Positions 18,926 through 28,309 are shown, counted from the stretch's first letter. The stretch: DNA of 64,000 nucleotides from Bacillus sp. NTK074B (GCF_017303375.1 NZ_JAFKOH010000014.1:1-64000), one strand, 5' to 3'. Made by a program: numbers and translations. Notes: generated by a model from the sequence alone, not told the origin.

Positions 18926-18975
18926 GGTGAATCAAGAAATCTTTATAGATTTGTTCTTGATTCACCATTTTTTTT
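18926..18975 (+). terminator. Terminator of the GTPase operon
   Basis: Perfect 13-bp stem GGTGAATCAAGAA (18926-18938) / TTCTTGATTCACC (18954-18966) followed by ATTTTTTTT. It closes the two-gene GTPase operon 25 bases after its stop codon. Confidence 0.9.
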
Positions 18976-19081
18976 AACTTCAAAAATATTGATTTTATAG
19001 AGAATAACGCTTATTACAATCCATTGAAGTTTTTAAACATCTCTTTCTCTTACTGATTAAAACCATATTTAACTATATATT

Positions 19082-19441
19082 AAAAGTACTAAAATTGAGT
19101 TTATCAAAGGAAAGAATCAAAATAAACTGTCGAAAGAAAATCTAGATAAGATTGTGGAAACGTATCGAAATCGAAAGAATGTGGAGAAGTATGCCCACGT
19201 GGCGAGCTTTGAGGAAATCAAAGAGAATGAGTTCAACTTGAATATCCCTCGATACGTCGATACGTTTGAGGAAGAAGAAGCTGTAGATATGGGGGCGATT
19301 GGAGCAAGTATTAAAGACATTCGTAAAGAAAAAGCAGTATTGGAATCTAACCTATATGACATGATTTCGTCACTTCAATACAGTGAAGAAAACGCAGAAT
19401 GGATCAAGGGTGCATTAGAGGTGTTTAATCGTGAAAAGTAA
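19082..19441 (+). pseudogene. hsdM: 3' remnant of hsdM (type I restriction DNA methyltransferase)
   Basis: The frame KIEFIKGKNQNKLS...IVETYRNRKNVEKYAHVASFEEIKENEFNLNIPRYVDTFEEE... is the conserved C-terminal region of HsdM. The whole N-terminal and catalytic part, with the SAM-binding and NPPF motifs, is missing: an in-frame stop lies at 19070-19072 and non-homologous DNA with the GTPase terminator precedes. Only ~119 residues remain of a protein normally around 500. The stub still overlaps hsdS by 11 bases as in an intact operon. The deletion junction is close to 19085 and probably arose when the resolvase-GTPase block arrived. Confidence 0.8.
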
Positions 19442-20660
19442 AATAGAACCAGAAGTTCGATTTCCTGAATTCAGAGGAGATTGGGAGCTACGTAAATTTA
19501 AGGATTTTATTTCTAAGGCTGGGAAGAAAAATACAGCAGGTGAAAGTTACTTAGCTTATTCCGTAAGCAATAAATCGGGGTTAATCAAACAATCAGAACA
19601 ATTCGATGGAAGTCGCCTAGATGACCTTGACAAAACATCTTATAAATTAGTTAATCATGGAGATTTTGCATATAATCCGGCTAGAATCAATGTTGGTTCT
19701 ATAGCGTTCAATAATCTTGATAACACTGTAATAGTAAGCTCACTCTATGTAGTGATAAAAATGAGCGATAAACTGGATAATGAATTTATTCTACAGTTCA
19801 TTAAATCACCAAATTTCAATAAAGAGGTAAGAAGAAATACAGAGGGGAGCGTAAGAGAGTATTTATTCTTTGAAAACTTTAAAAACATTAAATTTCCGTA
19901 TACCTCTAATAAAGAAGAACAGATTAAAATAGGTGAATTTCTCAAAAAAATAGACGATACAATCGCTCTTCATCAGCAAGAACTAGCCACTCTCAAACAA
20001 ACCAAACAAGGATTCTTGGAAAAGATGTTTCCGAAAGAAGGGGAGTCTGTACCGGATGTTCGCTTCCCTGGATTTACTGAAAATTGGGTGATTCGTAAAT
20101 TAGGTGATATGTCTGCAAGTTTCCAATATGGTCTTAATGTAAGTTCAACAGAATTCGATGGGGAAAATAAGTACATTCGGATTACTGATATTAACGATGA
20201 TTCTCGAGAATTCTCAAAGGAAAATTTGACATCACCAAATGTTGATTTAACGTTAGCTGAAAATTATTTGCTTAATCAAGGAGATCTCCTTTTTGCTAGG
20301 ACAGGTGCAAGTGTTGGGAAATCCTATATGTATGAAAATAAGGATGGAAAAGTATATTATGCAGGATTCTTGATTAAAGCAAGAATTAAACCTGAATATG
20401 ATTATGGATTTATTTATCAAAACACACTTACTTCTAAATATAGAAAATTTATTAATATAACATCACAAAGGTCTGGACAGCCTGGTGTCAATGCTCAGGA
20501 ATATGCTGATTTTCCAATTATGGTGCCGGATAGTAAAGAAGAACAAGTGAAAATCAGCTGCTTTTTAAAAGGATTAGATGATACTATTGCCCTCCGCCAG
20601 CGAGAAGTAGATGCCTTGAAAGCAACGAAAAAAGCATTCCTGCAAAAGATGTTTGTTTAA
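19431..20660 (+). CDS. hsdS: Type I restriction specificity subunit HsdS
   Basis: 409 residues with two target-recognition domains, each ending in the conserved helix: residues ~1-185 (..IGEFLKKIDDTIALHQQELATLKQTKQGFLEKMF) and ~205-409 (..CFLKGLDDTIALRQREVDALKATKKAFLQKMF). The repeated PEVRFPEFRGDWELRKF / PDVRFPGFTENWVIRKL entries mark the two halves. HsdS chooses the bipartite DNA target of the M2S methylase. GTG start at 19431 inside the hsdM remnant. The protein looks complete, but its methylase partner is not encoded intact in this window. Confidence 0.92.
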   Translation: MKSKIEPEVRFPEFRGDWELRKFKDFISKAGKKNTAGESYLAYSVSNKSGLIKQSEQFDGSRLDDLDKTSYKLVNHGDFAYNPARINVGSIAFNNLDNTVIVSSLYVVIKMSDKLDNEFILQFIKSPNFNKEVRRNTEGSVREYLFFENFKNIKFPYTSNKEEQIKIGEFLKKIDDTIALHQQELATLKQTKQGFLEKMFPKEGESVPDVRFPGFTENWVIRKLGDMSASFQYGLNVSSTEFDGENKYIRITDINDDSREFSKENLTSPNVDLTLAENYLLNQGDLLFARTGASVGKSYMYENKDGKVYYAGFLIKARIKPEYDYGFIYQNTLTSKYRKFINITSQRSGQPGVNAQEYADFPIMVPDSKEEQVKISCFLKGLDDTIALRQREVDALKATKKAFLQKMFV

Positions 20661-20683
20661 GTGAATGGAAAAGGGGGAGAAAC

Positions 20684-23600
20684 ATGACTAAGATCGCACA
20701 TAATGATGAACTAGCAGTGGAACGACGATTGATCGAAGTGCTCGGGGAAGGGCATAATCAGTGGAATTATCGTCCGGACTTGAAGTCGGAAGAGGACCTT
20801 TGGAAGAACTTACGGAAAATCATTACACGAAATAACTTATCCGAAATTGGGGAATATCCCCTTACGGATAAAGAATTTGATGCAATTAGAAACGAATTGC
20901 TATCGAAAACACAGACACCCTTTGACGCTGCTAGATGGCTGAAGGGGGAAAATGGAATTGCCCGCATCACGATTGAACGTGAAGATGTATCTCTGGGTTC
21001 CATGTCATTGGTCCTATATTCGAATCAGGATATTGGTGGCGGCATCTCTACATACGAAGTTGTTCATCAGGTTGCGAAACAAAAGGCACAAGATGATGGT
21101 CGTGATCGCCGATTTGATGTGACCCTATTAATCAATGGGCTTCCGATTGTTCAGATTGAATTGAAACAGGTCAGTGCCAAAGACGGCGTATTTCAGGCCT
21201 ACAATCAAATCAAGAAATACGCAGAGGAAGGATTGTTTCGGAATAACATTTTTTCCACGCTTCAGCTCTTTGTGATCTCAAATGAACAGACTACGCGCTA
21301 CTTTGCGAATGGGATGCCAAAAGACATGCACAAGAAATTCGTGTTTAGCTGGCGCACGACAGATAATCGAAAAGTAGAGAATCTGTATGAATTTGTTAAA
21401 CAAGTCTTAAATATCCCGGATGCTCATCGACTGATTGCAAATTATACAATCGTCAGTGAAGATCAGGATAATAAAGCATTAATGGTCTTGCATCCGTATC
21501 AAATCCACGCGATTGAAGCCCTATTCACATCAGCAATGAGGCACGAGTCTGGATTTGTATGGCATGCGACGGGTTCAGGGAAAACACTCACAAGCTTTGT
21601 GTCGACGAAGCTATTAGCCCGGAAACCCGGTGTCGATCGCACCATTATGATCATTGACCGGAAAGATTTGGACAACCAGACCACAACAGAGTTCACCAAG
21701 TTCGCCTCCGAGTTCAATACGGGTATTTCATCCGGGACGGCGAAGTCCAACAGCTTAATTGTAGGTACAGAGAGTTCGAAAAAGTTAAGTGAGACGCTCC
21801 TATCTGACAGCAATTCTAATACCGTCATTATCACGACGCGCCAAAAGCTGGAGGCTGCTTTGCGCTTTGCTCAAAAACAGGAAGAAAGGAACGGATCTCA
21901 ACGTTTTAAGAAGTTGATCGGTCAGCATATTGTGTTTGTGGTGGATGAATGCCACCGGGCGTTAAGTGCAGAAGGAATGGAAGCCATTAAAGAATTCTTC
22001 CCGAACTCAACATGGTTTGGATTCACCGGTACGCCGATATTTAATGAAAATAAAAAACAGGCGAAGGGTCAATTGGCTCGGACCACTCGTGACCAATATG
22101 GCGAAATTCTTCATACGTATACCATTAAAAACGCCTTAGAGGATGGTTCGGTTTTGGGATTCCAAGTCGAACACGAAGATACGATTGAATCCACTTCCTT
22201 ATACAATTATATCTTTGAACAACTGCGTCTAAATGAAAAATATGCAGAGTGCACGGACGATGAGCTTAACGAAATGATTGATGGGATGGATGGGATAGAG
22301 AAAGAAACCTATATTCCGAACGCTTCGTTTGAAAGTGAAGAACATATTCATAAGGTTATCAATAAAATCTTCCGGCCGGATAACGCCTACATGAAATTTG
22401 ATTTTGAAAATGGCCGTCCGCAAAAATCCGCCATTTTAACCACAAGTTCCATTGATATGGCCAAGCGATATTATCATGCGATTAAAGAAATGACAAAAGA
22501 TCCTGAATGGATAAAAAATGAATTTGCGGGTCATCCCATACGGAAAGGCCGCACGATAGAAGACCCTGACTTCCCTCGAATTGCGATCACCTATTCGTTA
22601 CAGGAAAATGAGGAAACCTCAAAAGAGACGCAAGATGAAATGAAACAAATCATCAAAGAGTACAATGGTTACTATGATACAGCCTGGTCGATTGAAGATA
22701 TCGAACGATACAATGGGGATATCAATAACCGCCTGGCCCGTAAAAAAGCAGAATTCAAGGAGTTTGGGAAGCATATCGACCTTGTGATCGTTGTGGATCG
22801 TTTATTGACGGGGTTTGATGCCCCGACCATCCAAACGTTATTTGTTGATCGGAACTTAAGCTATGCAAACCTTATTCAAGCGTTCTCTCGTACGAATCGA
22901 ACCTATCCTGGTAAATCGAAGGGATTGATCGTCACATTCCGAAAACCTTCCACCATGGAACGGAACGTGCAGGATGCGACGAAATTATACTCGAATGAAA
23001 ACGATGAATCGAAGCTGGTATATCCATCGTATGACGCATCCAAAAAACGCTTTAAAAAGGCACACAAATCATTGCAAACGTTAGTACCAAACCCTACCGA
23101 TATTGATGAGCATTCTTCCCTTGAAAAACGAATCGAATTCGTAAAAGCCTTTCAAGAGCTGAATAATGCGTTCGAAGCGTTGGTGACCTATGATGATTAC
23201 AACGATGAGATGGAGAAATCAAAGGCCCTTCAAGAACAGGTGAAGACCTTGGAAGAATATATTGGGGTGTACAACACGGTGAAAGGATCACTCGTGGAAG
23301 AAGGTGGCGATGGAGAGAACCCTGATTTTTCGGGTATTGAGTTCTATGGGGAAAATGCGATTAAGATCTATGATATAGACTCTACCTATATAGACCGTTT
23401 ACTGGAAACGTATTCAGCCAATAATCAGGGAATTCGTGATGAGATTGAAAAAGCCCTTCAAAAGTTGAATAAATCAGATATCGTGAAAAACGTGTACAAT
23501 ACCATTTTAAATGGTATTGATGCAGAAGAGATTGATATTAAAGAAGATATCTTTGCAGTGAAGAGGCGCTTCTTTACCCAATCCTATCATAAAGCGATTG

Positions 23601-23839
23601 AAGATTTTGCGAACACTTGGTTTGTGGAAGAAAATGAGCTGCACTCCTCTGCCGTTCAATATGAGATCGGCTCAGATCCAATCCCAAACATCGGCGGCAT
23701 CATCAACAGTAAGCAATTTGATCAATATAAAGCCGTACACCCAGACGCAAAGCCATTAAAATACGGACCAGAAATGAAGCGTCAATGGAGAAAAACCTTA
23801 GATGAAGTCATTGTTCCTTTAGGAGACGAATTAAGATAG
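20684..23839 (+). CDS. hsdR: Type I restriction endonuclease subunit HsdR
   Basis: 1051 residues. N-terminal PD-(D/E)xK nuclease (DVTLLINGLPIVQIELKQ, near 145-160). SF2 translocase: Walker A HATGSGKTLTS near 290, DECH-box VVDECHR near 423, FTGTP near 447, and motif VI region LIQAFSRTNRTYPGK near 730. A helical C-terminal domain binds HsdM. HsdR translocates DNA and cuts it far from the target, but only when bound to M2S. It is 24 bases after hsdS with its own GGGGGAG site. All motifs are intact; because hsdM is truncated, activity would need a methylase from elsewhere. Confidence 0.95.
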   Translation: MTKIAHNDELAVERRLIEVLGEGHNQWNYRPDLKSEEDLWKNLRKIITRNNLSEIGEYPLTDKEFDAIRNELLSKTQTPFDAARWLKGENGIARITIEREDVSLGSMSLVLYSNQDIGGGISTYEVVHQVAKQKAQDDGRDRRFDVTLLINGLPIVQIELKQVSAKDGVFQAYNQIKKYAEEGLFRNNIFSTLQLFVISNEQTTRYFANGMPKDMHKKFVFSWRTTDNRKVENLYEFVKQVLNIPDAHRLIANYTIVSEDQDNKALMVLHPYQIHAIEALFTSAMRHESGFVWHATGSGKTLTSFVSTKLLARKPGVDRTIMIIDRKDLDNQTTTEFTKFASEFNTGISSGTAKSNSLIVGTESSKKLSETLLSDSNSNTVIITTRQKLEAALRFAQKQEERNGSQRFKKLIGQHIVFVVDECHRALSAEGMEAIKEFFPNSTWFGFTGTPIFNENKKQAKGQLARTTRDQYGEILHTYTIKNALEDGSVLGFQVEHEDTIESTSLYNYIFEQLRLNEKYAECTDDELNEMIDGMDGIEKETYIPNASFESEEHIHKVINKIFRPDNAYMKFDFENGRPQKSAILTTSSIDMAKRYYHAIKEMTKDPEWIKNEFAGHPIRKGRTIEDPDFPRIAITYSLQENEETSKETQDEMKQIIKEYNGYYDTAWSIEDIERYNGDINNRLARKKAEFKEFGKHIDLVIVVDRLLTGFDAPTIQTLFVDRNLSYANLIQAFSRTNRTYPGKSKGLIVTFRKPSTMERNVQDATKLYSNENDESKLVYPSYDASKKRFKKAHKSLQTLVPNPTDIDEHSSLEKRIEFVKAFQELNNAFEALVTYDDYNDEMEKSKALQEQVKTLEEYIGVYNTVKGSLVEEGGDGENPDFSGIEFYGENAIKIYDIDSTYIDRLLETYSANNQGIRDEIEKALQKLNKSDIVKNVYNTILNGIDAEEIDIKEDIFAVKRRFFTQSYHKAIEDFANTWFVEENELHSSAVQYEIGSDPIPNIGGIINSKQFDQYKAVHPDAKPLKYGPEMKRQWRKTLDEVIVPLGDELR

Positions 23840-23893
23840 TTTTAGGATTTGATCATCTGAAAGCTTCATAATTTTCTAGCTGAATAATACGCA

Positions 23894-23938
23894 ATACAAA
23901 GAAGGACAGCTGTATAAATTAGCTGTCCTTCTTTGTAT
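23894..23938. terminator. Bidirectional terminator between hsdR and the convergent gene
   Basis: Perfect 18-bp inverted repeat (23894-23911 / 23921-23938; core AAGGACAGCT / AGCTGTCCTT) with a 9-base loop lies between two convergent stop codons. A/T at both ends gives each strand a T-containing tail. Confidence 0.85.
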
Positions 23939-23958
23939 GTTCAAGTAAATGCATGTTA

Positions 23959-26310
23959 TCAACTATCCCAGTCAAACATACAGTTTGTGCAAATGTCATT
24001 AGCAACTACCCCTCCGCAGATGTCACAACGGTAGGACTGACTGAAACTTGGGGTTGCAGCGTAATGGGTGCCTGATGTTGCAACAGAATCTAAAAATTCA
24101 TCCTCAGTAATCGTTTGCCATGGTAGATCGTCTAGTTCAATCTCAGTAACAGTGTGCGGCTTTAGAATATGAGATTTACTCTCAGGTGCAGGAAGCCAAG
24201 GGTGATTGTCTAATTGAATCTCAGAAACAGTTGGCCCCGGAAAGGTGACTGCTTCACTCTCAGTATTAGGTAGCCATGGTAGATCGTTTAATTCGATCTC
24301 ATTAACGAAGGATTGCCTGTCTCTATTCAGGAATGGTACATAATTCCTTGTTTTAACCGGTAGCCTATTGGTAGGTTTTTTTTTTGTTTTCCTTCCTTTT
24401 AAATAAATATGATGGTTACAAGTTGAATCACTGCATACACTAACATCCTCGTTCTCAGTTAGGTTGAGCATCTTTTCTTTTCCGCATTTCGGACAAATGT
24501 CACCCGGGGTGAATGGGGGAGCATGATGAAAAGGATCTTCCTCACTAAAACTCACTCTTGAATACTTCGGGATATCTCCGCACAGGATGCAGATATAATA
24601 CCTGTCAAATTTGTTAGAGCTTTCTCTGCTGTCGATGATGTGGCTGCAATCTTTATTCGAACAGTGGTTAAAATAAACGCCAGTACCGTGTCCGTCCGGA
24701 CAACGAGCCACAGTACTATTGTAACCAGCAGGATTAAACGCATATTTCTTATCTGGGATAAGCGTTTTTCCACAATGCTCACATTTCATTCGTTCCCTGA
24801 TTTCATTTAAGCGATTCACCCACCCAGCAATTTTCAGCAGGTAAGTATCATTGCGATTAAGGCTATTAGAAGTAGGATTAACGCCAAGCGATTCAAAAAA
24901 ATCCGTCAATGTCCATTTTTCCCAGCTAATGTCCGGCAAGCCGTTAATGTGTGCTCCTCTTAAACTCTGGTTGGTGTTTACGACGCAGGGGCCGTGCTGT
25001 CTTGGACAATAGGCTATTTCCTGCCCTTTTTCATTGGTTTTCCAGCCACCTTCTCTGGTTGGCCATCTTCTTGCTTCACAATATTGCACATTCGACAAGA
25101 CTGAACAGCCTGGCAGTATCGGACCAAGATCCAAAGGTTCAGTTGATTTCCAAGCGGCCTCGGTGATATATTCCGTTATCCAATGATGGACTTGCCCTAA
25201 CGGGGCGGATCTTCCGAGCTTTTTTCCCAACAATAACAATACGGCTTTGACAAGTAAATCTTTTTCCGTATGAAGATAATCGCTAATCCCTAAATTCTGA
25301 TTTTCTTTTGCAGCCCGGAATACGGCTCTGATTTTGGCATCACGTTTCATTAAGTCCCAAAACTCATTTATTAACGACCATCCAATGTTCACTTGTTCTA
25401 TGTTGCTTAAAAAAGGAAATATCCTTTTATCTCTTTTTAGACCATCGGGCATCATTTCATGAGTTCGAGCGTTTTTCGCTGTTTCTACCACTTTATCAAA
25501 AGTTAAGTTGTATTCTTCTCTTTTTGTGGATGAATTGAGTCGTCTCAATAAAATGGAATACTTCTTATGATAAGGTACATAACTCCAGATCTCTTGATCT
25601 GTTATTAAAGTAAATGGAAGACTGTCCCAAATGTCTTTTTTGTAATCGTCCGAACACCATTCAATTTCTCCCCCTTCGTGTGAAGGGAGTTCATACCATT
25701 TATTTTGAAAAGAATGAATATAACGAGAATGATTTTTTAATTTGACGCTGACCTTCTCTTTTAACTCCATTTTTGTAGATTCATCATTCGATTGAGAATA
25801 GAGGATTGACATGATTTTTAAAGATCGCTCAACCGGCAAAAACTCAATTAAGTATTGATAATCAAGAAAAACCTGATCGGGGATGTTTTTCACTAATCCA
25901 GTAAGATCATAGCCATTTTCACGTGCTTCTGTAAACTTTTTGAATAAAAATTCTATTGTATCACTGTCAGAAGTTGTTATTTGTTCAACCATCTGGAAAA
26001 TGGCTTGGATCCAAATTTGCAAATGTTCACTCTTTGCACAAACCTGTAAATCCTCTGATTGAGTAAAATCTGGCTGTCTTACCTTGATTGCTTCGTTTTT
26101 ACCAGATTTCCTATTCTGTCGTACTTCAAAAACCACCACTGTCCGTTCATTTAGCTCATCAGGGCTACAAAGCAAGTTTGTTTCATGGATAAAAAGATCT
26201 TCTTTCGGCCTGCTTCTTTCTAAAAAACCAAATTTATTTTCTTTTTCTTTTTGTGCATTATATCCGCCGTACCATTTAATAAGTCCTACTTCCAATGTAT
26301 GTGTATCCAT
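23959..26310 (-). CDS. Cold-shock-domain and zinc-ribbon protein, unknown function
   Basis: 783 residues. Residues ~8-75 look like an OB-fold cold-shock domain (GLIKWYGGYN..KFGFLER..EDLFIHETNL..VVVFEVRQNRKSGKNEAIKV). The middle ~430 residues are helical, unrecognised, with a possible zinc site (CPRQHGPC). Residues ~510-650 carry several CxxC knuckles (CEHCGKTL, CILCGD, CPKCGKE, CSDSTCNH). Then three ~27-residue repeats, each containing E-I-(E/Q)-L-(N/D)-(D/N)-x-PW, and a final zinc ribbon (CDICGG..CTNCMFDW). RNA or DNA binding is very likely. It faces hsdR across a shared terminator and sits in a defence-like block, so an anti-phage role is possible but unproven. Confidence 0.8.
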   Translation of the reverse strand: MDTHTLEVGLIKWYGGYNAQKEKENKFGFLERSRPKEDLFIHETNLLCSPDELNERTVVVFEVRQNRKSGKNEAIKVRQPDFTQSEDLQVCAKSEHLQIWIQAIFQMVEQITTSDSDTIEFLFKKFTEARENGYDLTGLVKNIPDQVFLDYQYLIEFLPVERSLKIMSILYSQSNDESTKMELKEKVSVKLKNHSRYIHSFQNKWYELPSHEGGEIEWCSDDYKKDIWDSLPFTLITDQEIWSYVPYHKKYSILLRRLNSSTKREEYNLTFDKVVETAKNARTHEMMPDGLKRDKRIFPFLSNIEQVNIGWSLINEFWDLMKRDAKIRAVFRAAKENQNLGISDYLHTEKDLLVKAVLLLLGKKLGRSAPLGQVHHWITEYITEAAWKSTEPLDLGPILPGCSVLSNVQYCEARRWPTREGGWKTNEKGQEIAYCPRQHGPCVVNTNQSLRGAHINGLPDISWEKWTLTDFFESLGVNPTSNSLNRNDTYLLKIAGWVNRLNEIRERMKCEHCGKTLIPDKKYAFNPAGYNSTVARCPDGHGTGVYFNHCSNKDCSHIIDSRESSNKFDRYYICILCGDIPKYSRVSFSEEDPFHHAPPFTPGDICPKCGKEKMLNLTENEDVSVCSDSTCNHHIYLKGRKTKKKPTNRLPVKTRNYVPFLNRDRQSFVNEIELNDLPWLPNTESEAVTFPGPTVSEIQLDNHPWLPAPESKSHILKPHTVTEIELDDLPWQTITEDEFLDSVATSGTHYAATPSFSQSYRCDICGGVVANDICTNCMFDWDS

Positions 26311-26335
26311 TTTTCATGATCTCCTTAAAATATAA

Positions 26336-26803
26336 GCTTCTATAGTTTACTGTCTCGTGTTTTACGATAGAGGACTGTATTCGATTCACATAATATTTAA
26401 TTATATTTTTTCGTACCTAATCTATTTATCGGCGGTAACAACTGCTTTCTATACTGTTTAGATAAGTATTAAAGGATTATTGAGAAGCTCTATTTTGGGA
26501 AGGAGATAACTAGGGGAAAAGAGTGACTTTGCCTGATGAAATAAAAGAGGGAATCTCTAAATTAACATATGTTAAAAACAACAATGAAATATACATTATA
26601 ATTATTGTTATTCATTTCATGTTGTTTCACTACGGTTGTTTCCACATGTGATAGGCTAATCAGATTTTTCTTGGTTGAAAGGTTGAAAAAAGATGGGCAT
26701 TTTTATTAAACACCCAACTTAATAAACGACTTTTTGTAAAAATAAAAATTATCGTATTACTTTTCAACTGAAACATTGAAAATGAAAGTTAATATGATGA
26801 AAG
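26336..26803. other. AT-rich intergenic region with a palindrome
   Basis: No gene seen in ~470 bases. TTAACATATGTTAA (26562-26575) is a perfect 14-bp palindrome related to the dispersed 12-mer hairpin family. Just after it AACAACAATGAAAT and ATTTCATGTTGTT (26578-26625) form a further imperfect stem. Confidence 0.4.
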
Positions 26804-27118
26804 TTATTTCTTAGGTGCTTTTTGACTTGGTTTTATCCTTAACCTATAACCAGACTTTATCAAACGATGAAGTTTGTCCGAAGCTTTCCCATTAATCACA
26901 GACACCACATACGAATGATCGACAGGCTCGCCGTTTTGTTGAATCATACCTGCTGCAGTTCCCTTTTTAATGATTTCTTTCATGCTATTGGTAGTCGCAT
27001 ATTCTTTAATGATCCACGAATCCAGTGAGTTCACTTCGTAAGATTCCACGAGGTCAATATATTCCTGCAGGCGAGTAATTTCTTCCTCTGCTTTTTTCAC
27101 TGTTATTAATTTTACCAC
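26804..27118 (-). CDS. Small protein downstream of the structured RNA, unknown function
   Basis: 104 residues. N-terminal ~35 residues are a likely coiled coil (KKAEEEITRLQEYIDLVES); the C-terminus is strongly basic (KLHRLIKSGYRLRIKPSQKAPKK). GTG start at 27118 preceded by GGGAG. The gene begins ~90 bases after the 3' end of the proposed minus-strand RNA and on the same strand, so it may be co-transcribed with it and its basic tail could bind RNA. I do not recognise the family. Confidence 0.6.
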   Translation of the reverse strand: MVKLITVKKAEEEITRLQEYIDLVESYEVNSLDSWIIKEYATTNSMKEIIKKGTAAGMIQQNGEPVDHSYVVSVINGKASDKLHRLIKSGYRLRIKPSQKAPKK

Positions 27119-27199
27119 TTTTCTTCCACTCCCTCATTTTGAGATTCCATTTATAAAGTTAAATTCGACATTCTTATTAAACTTCCTATGTAATTTTTA

Positions 27200-27862
27200 A
27201 TCATTTTCCATTTTGTTGAAATCGTCTGTTTCTCCTAGAGAAACGTCGCCTTGCTTCAGGCATCGAACCTTCGCAAGACGATGGCTTTTGGCTACGCCTG
27301 CATGCCATACGCCCTTCATCTGTCGATTTCTTCAGGGAAATCCCCTTATCTGAAGGGCTTCTGAAAGAAACGGACGGTTTTATGGGGGCATCGAACCCCC
27401 ATAAAATTGACTGCATCTCGCTTACGCATCGATCCAGTTTGCTCTTTTTCTCCCCCTGCTTGTGCAGAGGGGAAAAAATCGCATTCGAGTAACGACTTCG
27501 GGCATCGAGCCCTTGTCGTCAGGCGTCTGCCCCTTTCGGGTCTTTTTAGACGCCAGGGGGTGAAGTGTTCTTCTCCTTCCTTCGTTCTCTTCAGTGTAAC
27601 AACTTCGCTTATGACAGGGGGAAGGGCGGGCGCCAGGGGAAAGAAATCGGTCAAGCCAAGTCGGCTAAGGGACCATAAGAAAGGAAAGGGCCCTTTCTAA
27701 CGGTCCCTAAGTCATTGGGCTTCCCTCGATTTCTAACGCCAAATCCCGTCAAGCATGGGATTTGGCTACCCCTGGCTGGCAAGCGCGCTTCTTCGTGAGC
27801 GCGCCCTTCCCCCAGTTTGCGCGAATTGTTCTGGTTCTTTCAAACGAAAGGAGAGATGAACA
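27200..27862 (-). ncRNA. Candidate large structured RNA (~650 nt), novel or ROOL/GOLLD/OLE-like class
   Basis: A GC-rich island in AT-rich DNA with many complementary arms and no plausible protein. On the minus strand three hairpins carry T-loop-like heptamers: GGGGG-TTCGATG-CCCCC (27384-27400), AGG-TTCGATG-CCT (near 27258-27271) and GGG-CTCGATG-CCC (near 27499-27512). The same strand gives a GAAA tetraloop, CCC-GAAA-GGG (27530-27540), and purine-rich internal loops; the plus-strand versions are pyrimidine-rich and less RNA-like, so the minus strand is favoured. Other stems: GCGCGC pair (27783-27804), CAAATCCC/GGGATTTG (27741-27766). A weak promoter (TTGTTT, 16 bases, TATACT) lies on the minus strand at 27871-27898. 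Length fits known large bacterial RNAs, but I cannot assign the class. Confidence 0.6.
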
Positions 27863-28306
27863 ATGGAAAAAGTATATGAAGTGGTAAGCATCAAACAAGT
27901 CATCAAGGAAGTGGAAGCTACAGACACATTTGTGGTGCGATCGCCACAGGATGCGGCTTATGTCGCGGCGCACTTTATCGGTGATGATGACCGGGAGGTA
28001 CTATTTGTGATGTGTCTCAATACGAAAAACCGCATCGTGGCGGTGCATCGCTGCCATGTGGGAGGACTGAATGCCAGCATCGTGATGCCAAGAGAGGTGT
28101 TCAAGTCTGCGATTTTAAACAATAGTGCTTCCATCATTGTCAGCCATCAACATCCGAGCCAAGACGTGACTCCCTCAAGGGAAGACATCGATGTAACCAG
28201 GAGACTGGTTGAGTGTGGGAGGATCTTAGGCATAGACGTTCTGGATCACGTCATTGTCAATGCGAGCGCTGAATTCTACAGCATGAAAGAAAAAGGTCAC
28301 TTATAA
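27863..28306 (+). CDS. radC: RadC/MPN (JAB)-domain protein
   Basis: 147 residues, only the JAB metalloprotease-like domain of RadC; the usual N-terminal helix-hairpin-helix is absent, as in many plasmid and phage RadC proteins. The metal motif reads VSHQHPSQDVTPSREDID (HxHP...D) and the C-terminus has the family signature EFYSMKEKG. GAAAGGAG precedes the ATG. Function of RadC proteins is unclear; plasmid copies are associated with accessory DNA. Upstream DNA is the proposed divergent structured RNA, and a terminator follows. Confidence 0.9.
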   Translation: MEKVYEVVSIKQVIKEVEATDTFVVRSPQDAAYVAAHFIGDDDREVLFVMCLNTKNRIVAVHRCHVGGLNASIVMPREVFKSAILNNSASIIVSHQHPSQDVTPSREDIDVTRRLVECGRILGIDVLDHVIVNASAEFYSMKEKGHL

Positions 28307-28309
28307 AGG

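Noticed and set aside
27380-27405. Possible tRNA because of a perfect T-arm-like hairpin on the minus strand
   Set aside because: The stem continues past 5 bp into its own flanks and no D arm, anticodon arm or acceptor stem can be formed with neighbouring DNA; better read as a T-loop within a larger RNA.
27201-27973. Several Arg/Pro/Ser-rich open frames on both strands in the GC-rich island
   Set aside because: Their sequence is dictated by RNA-like stems and higher GC; no ribosome sites or protein-like pattern.
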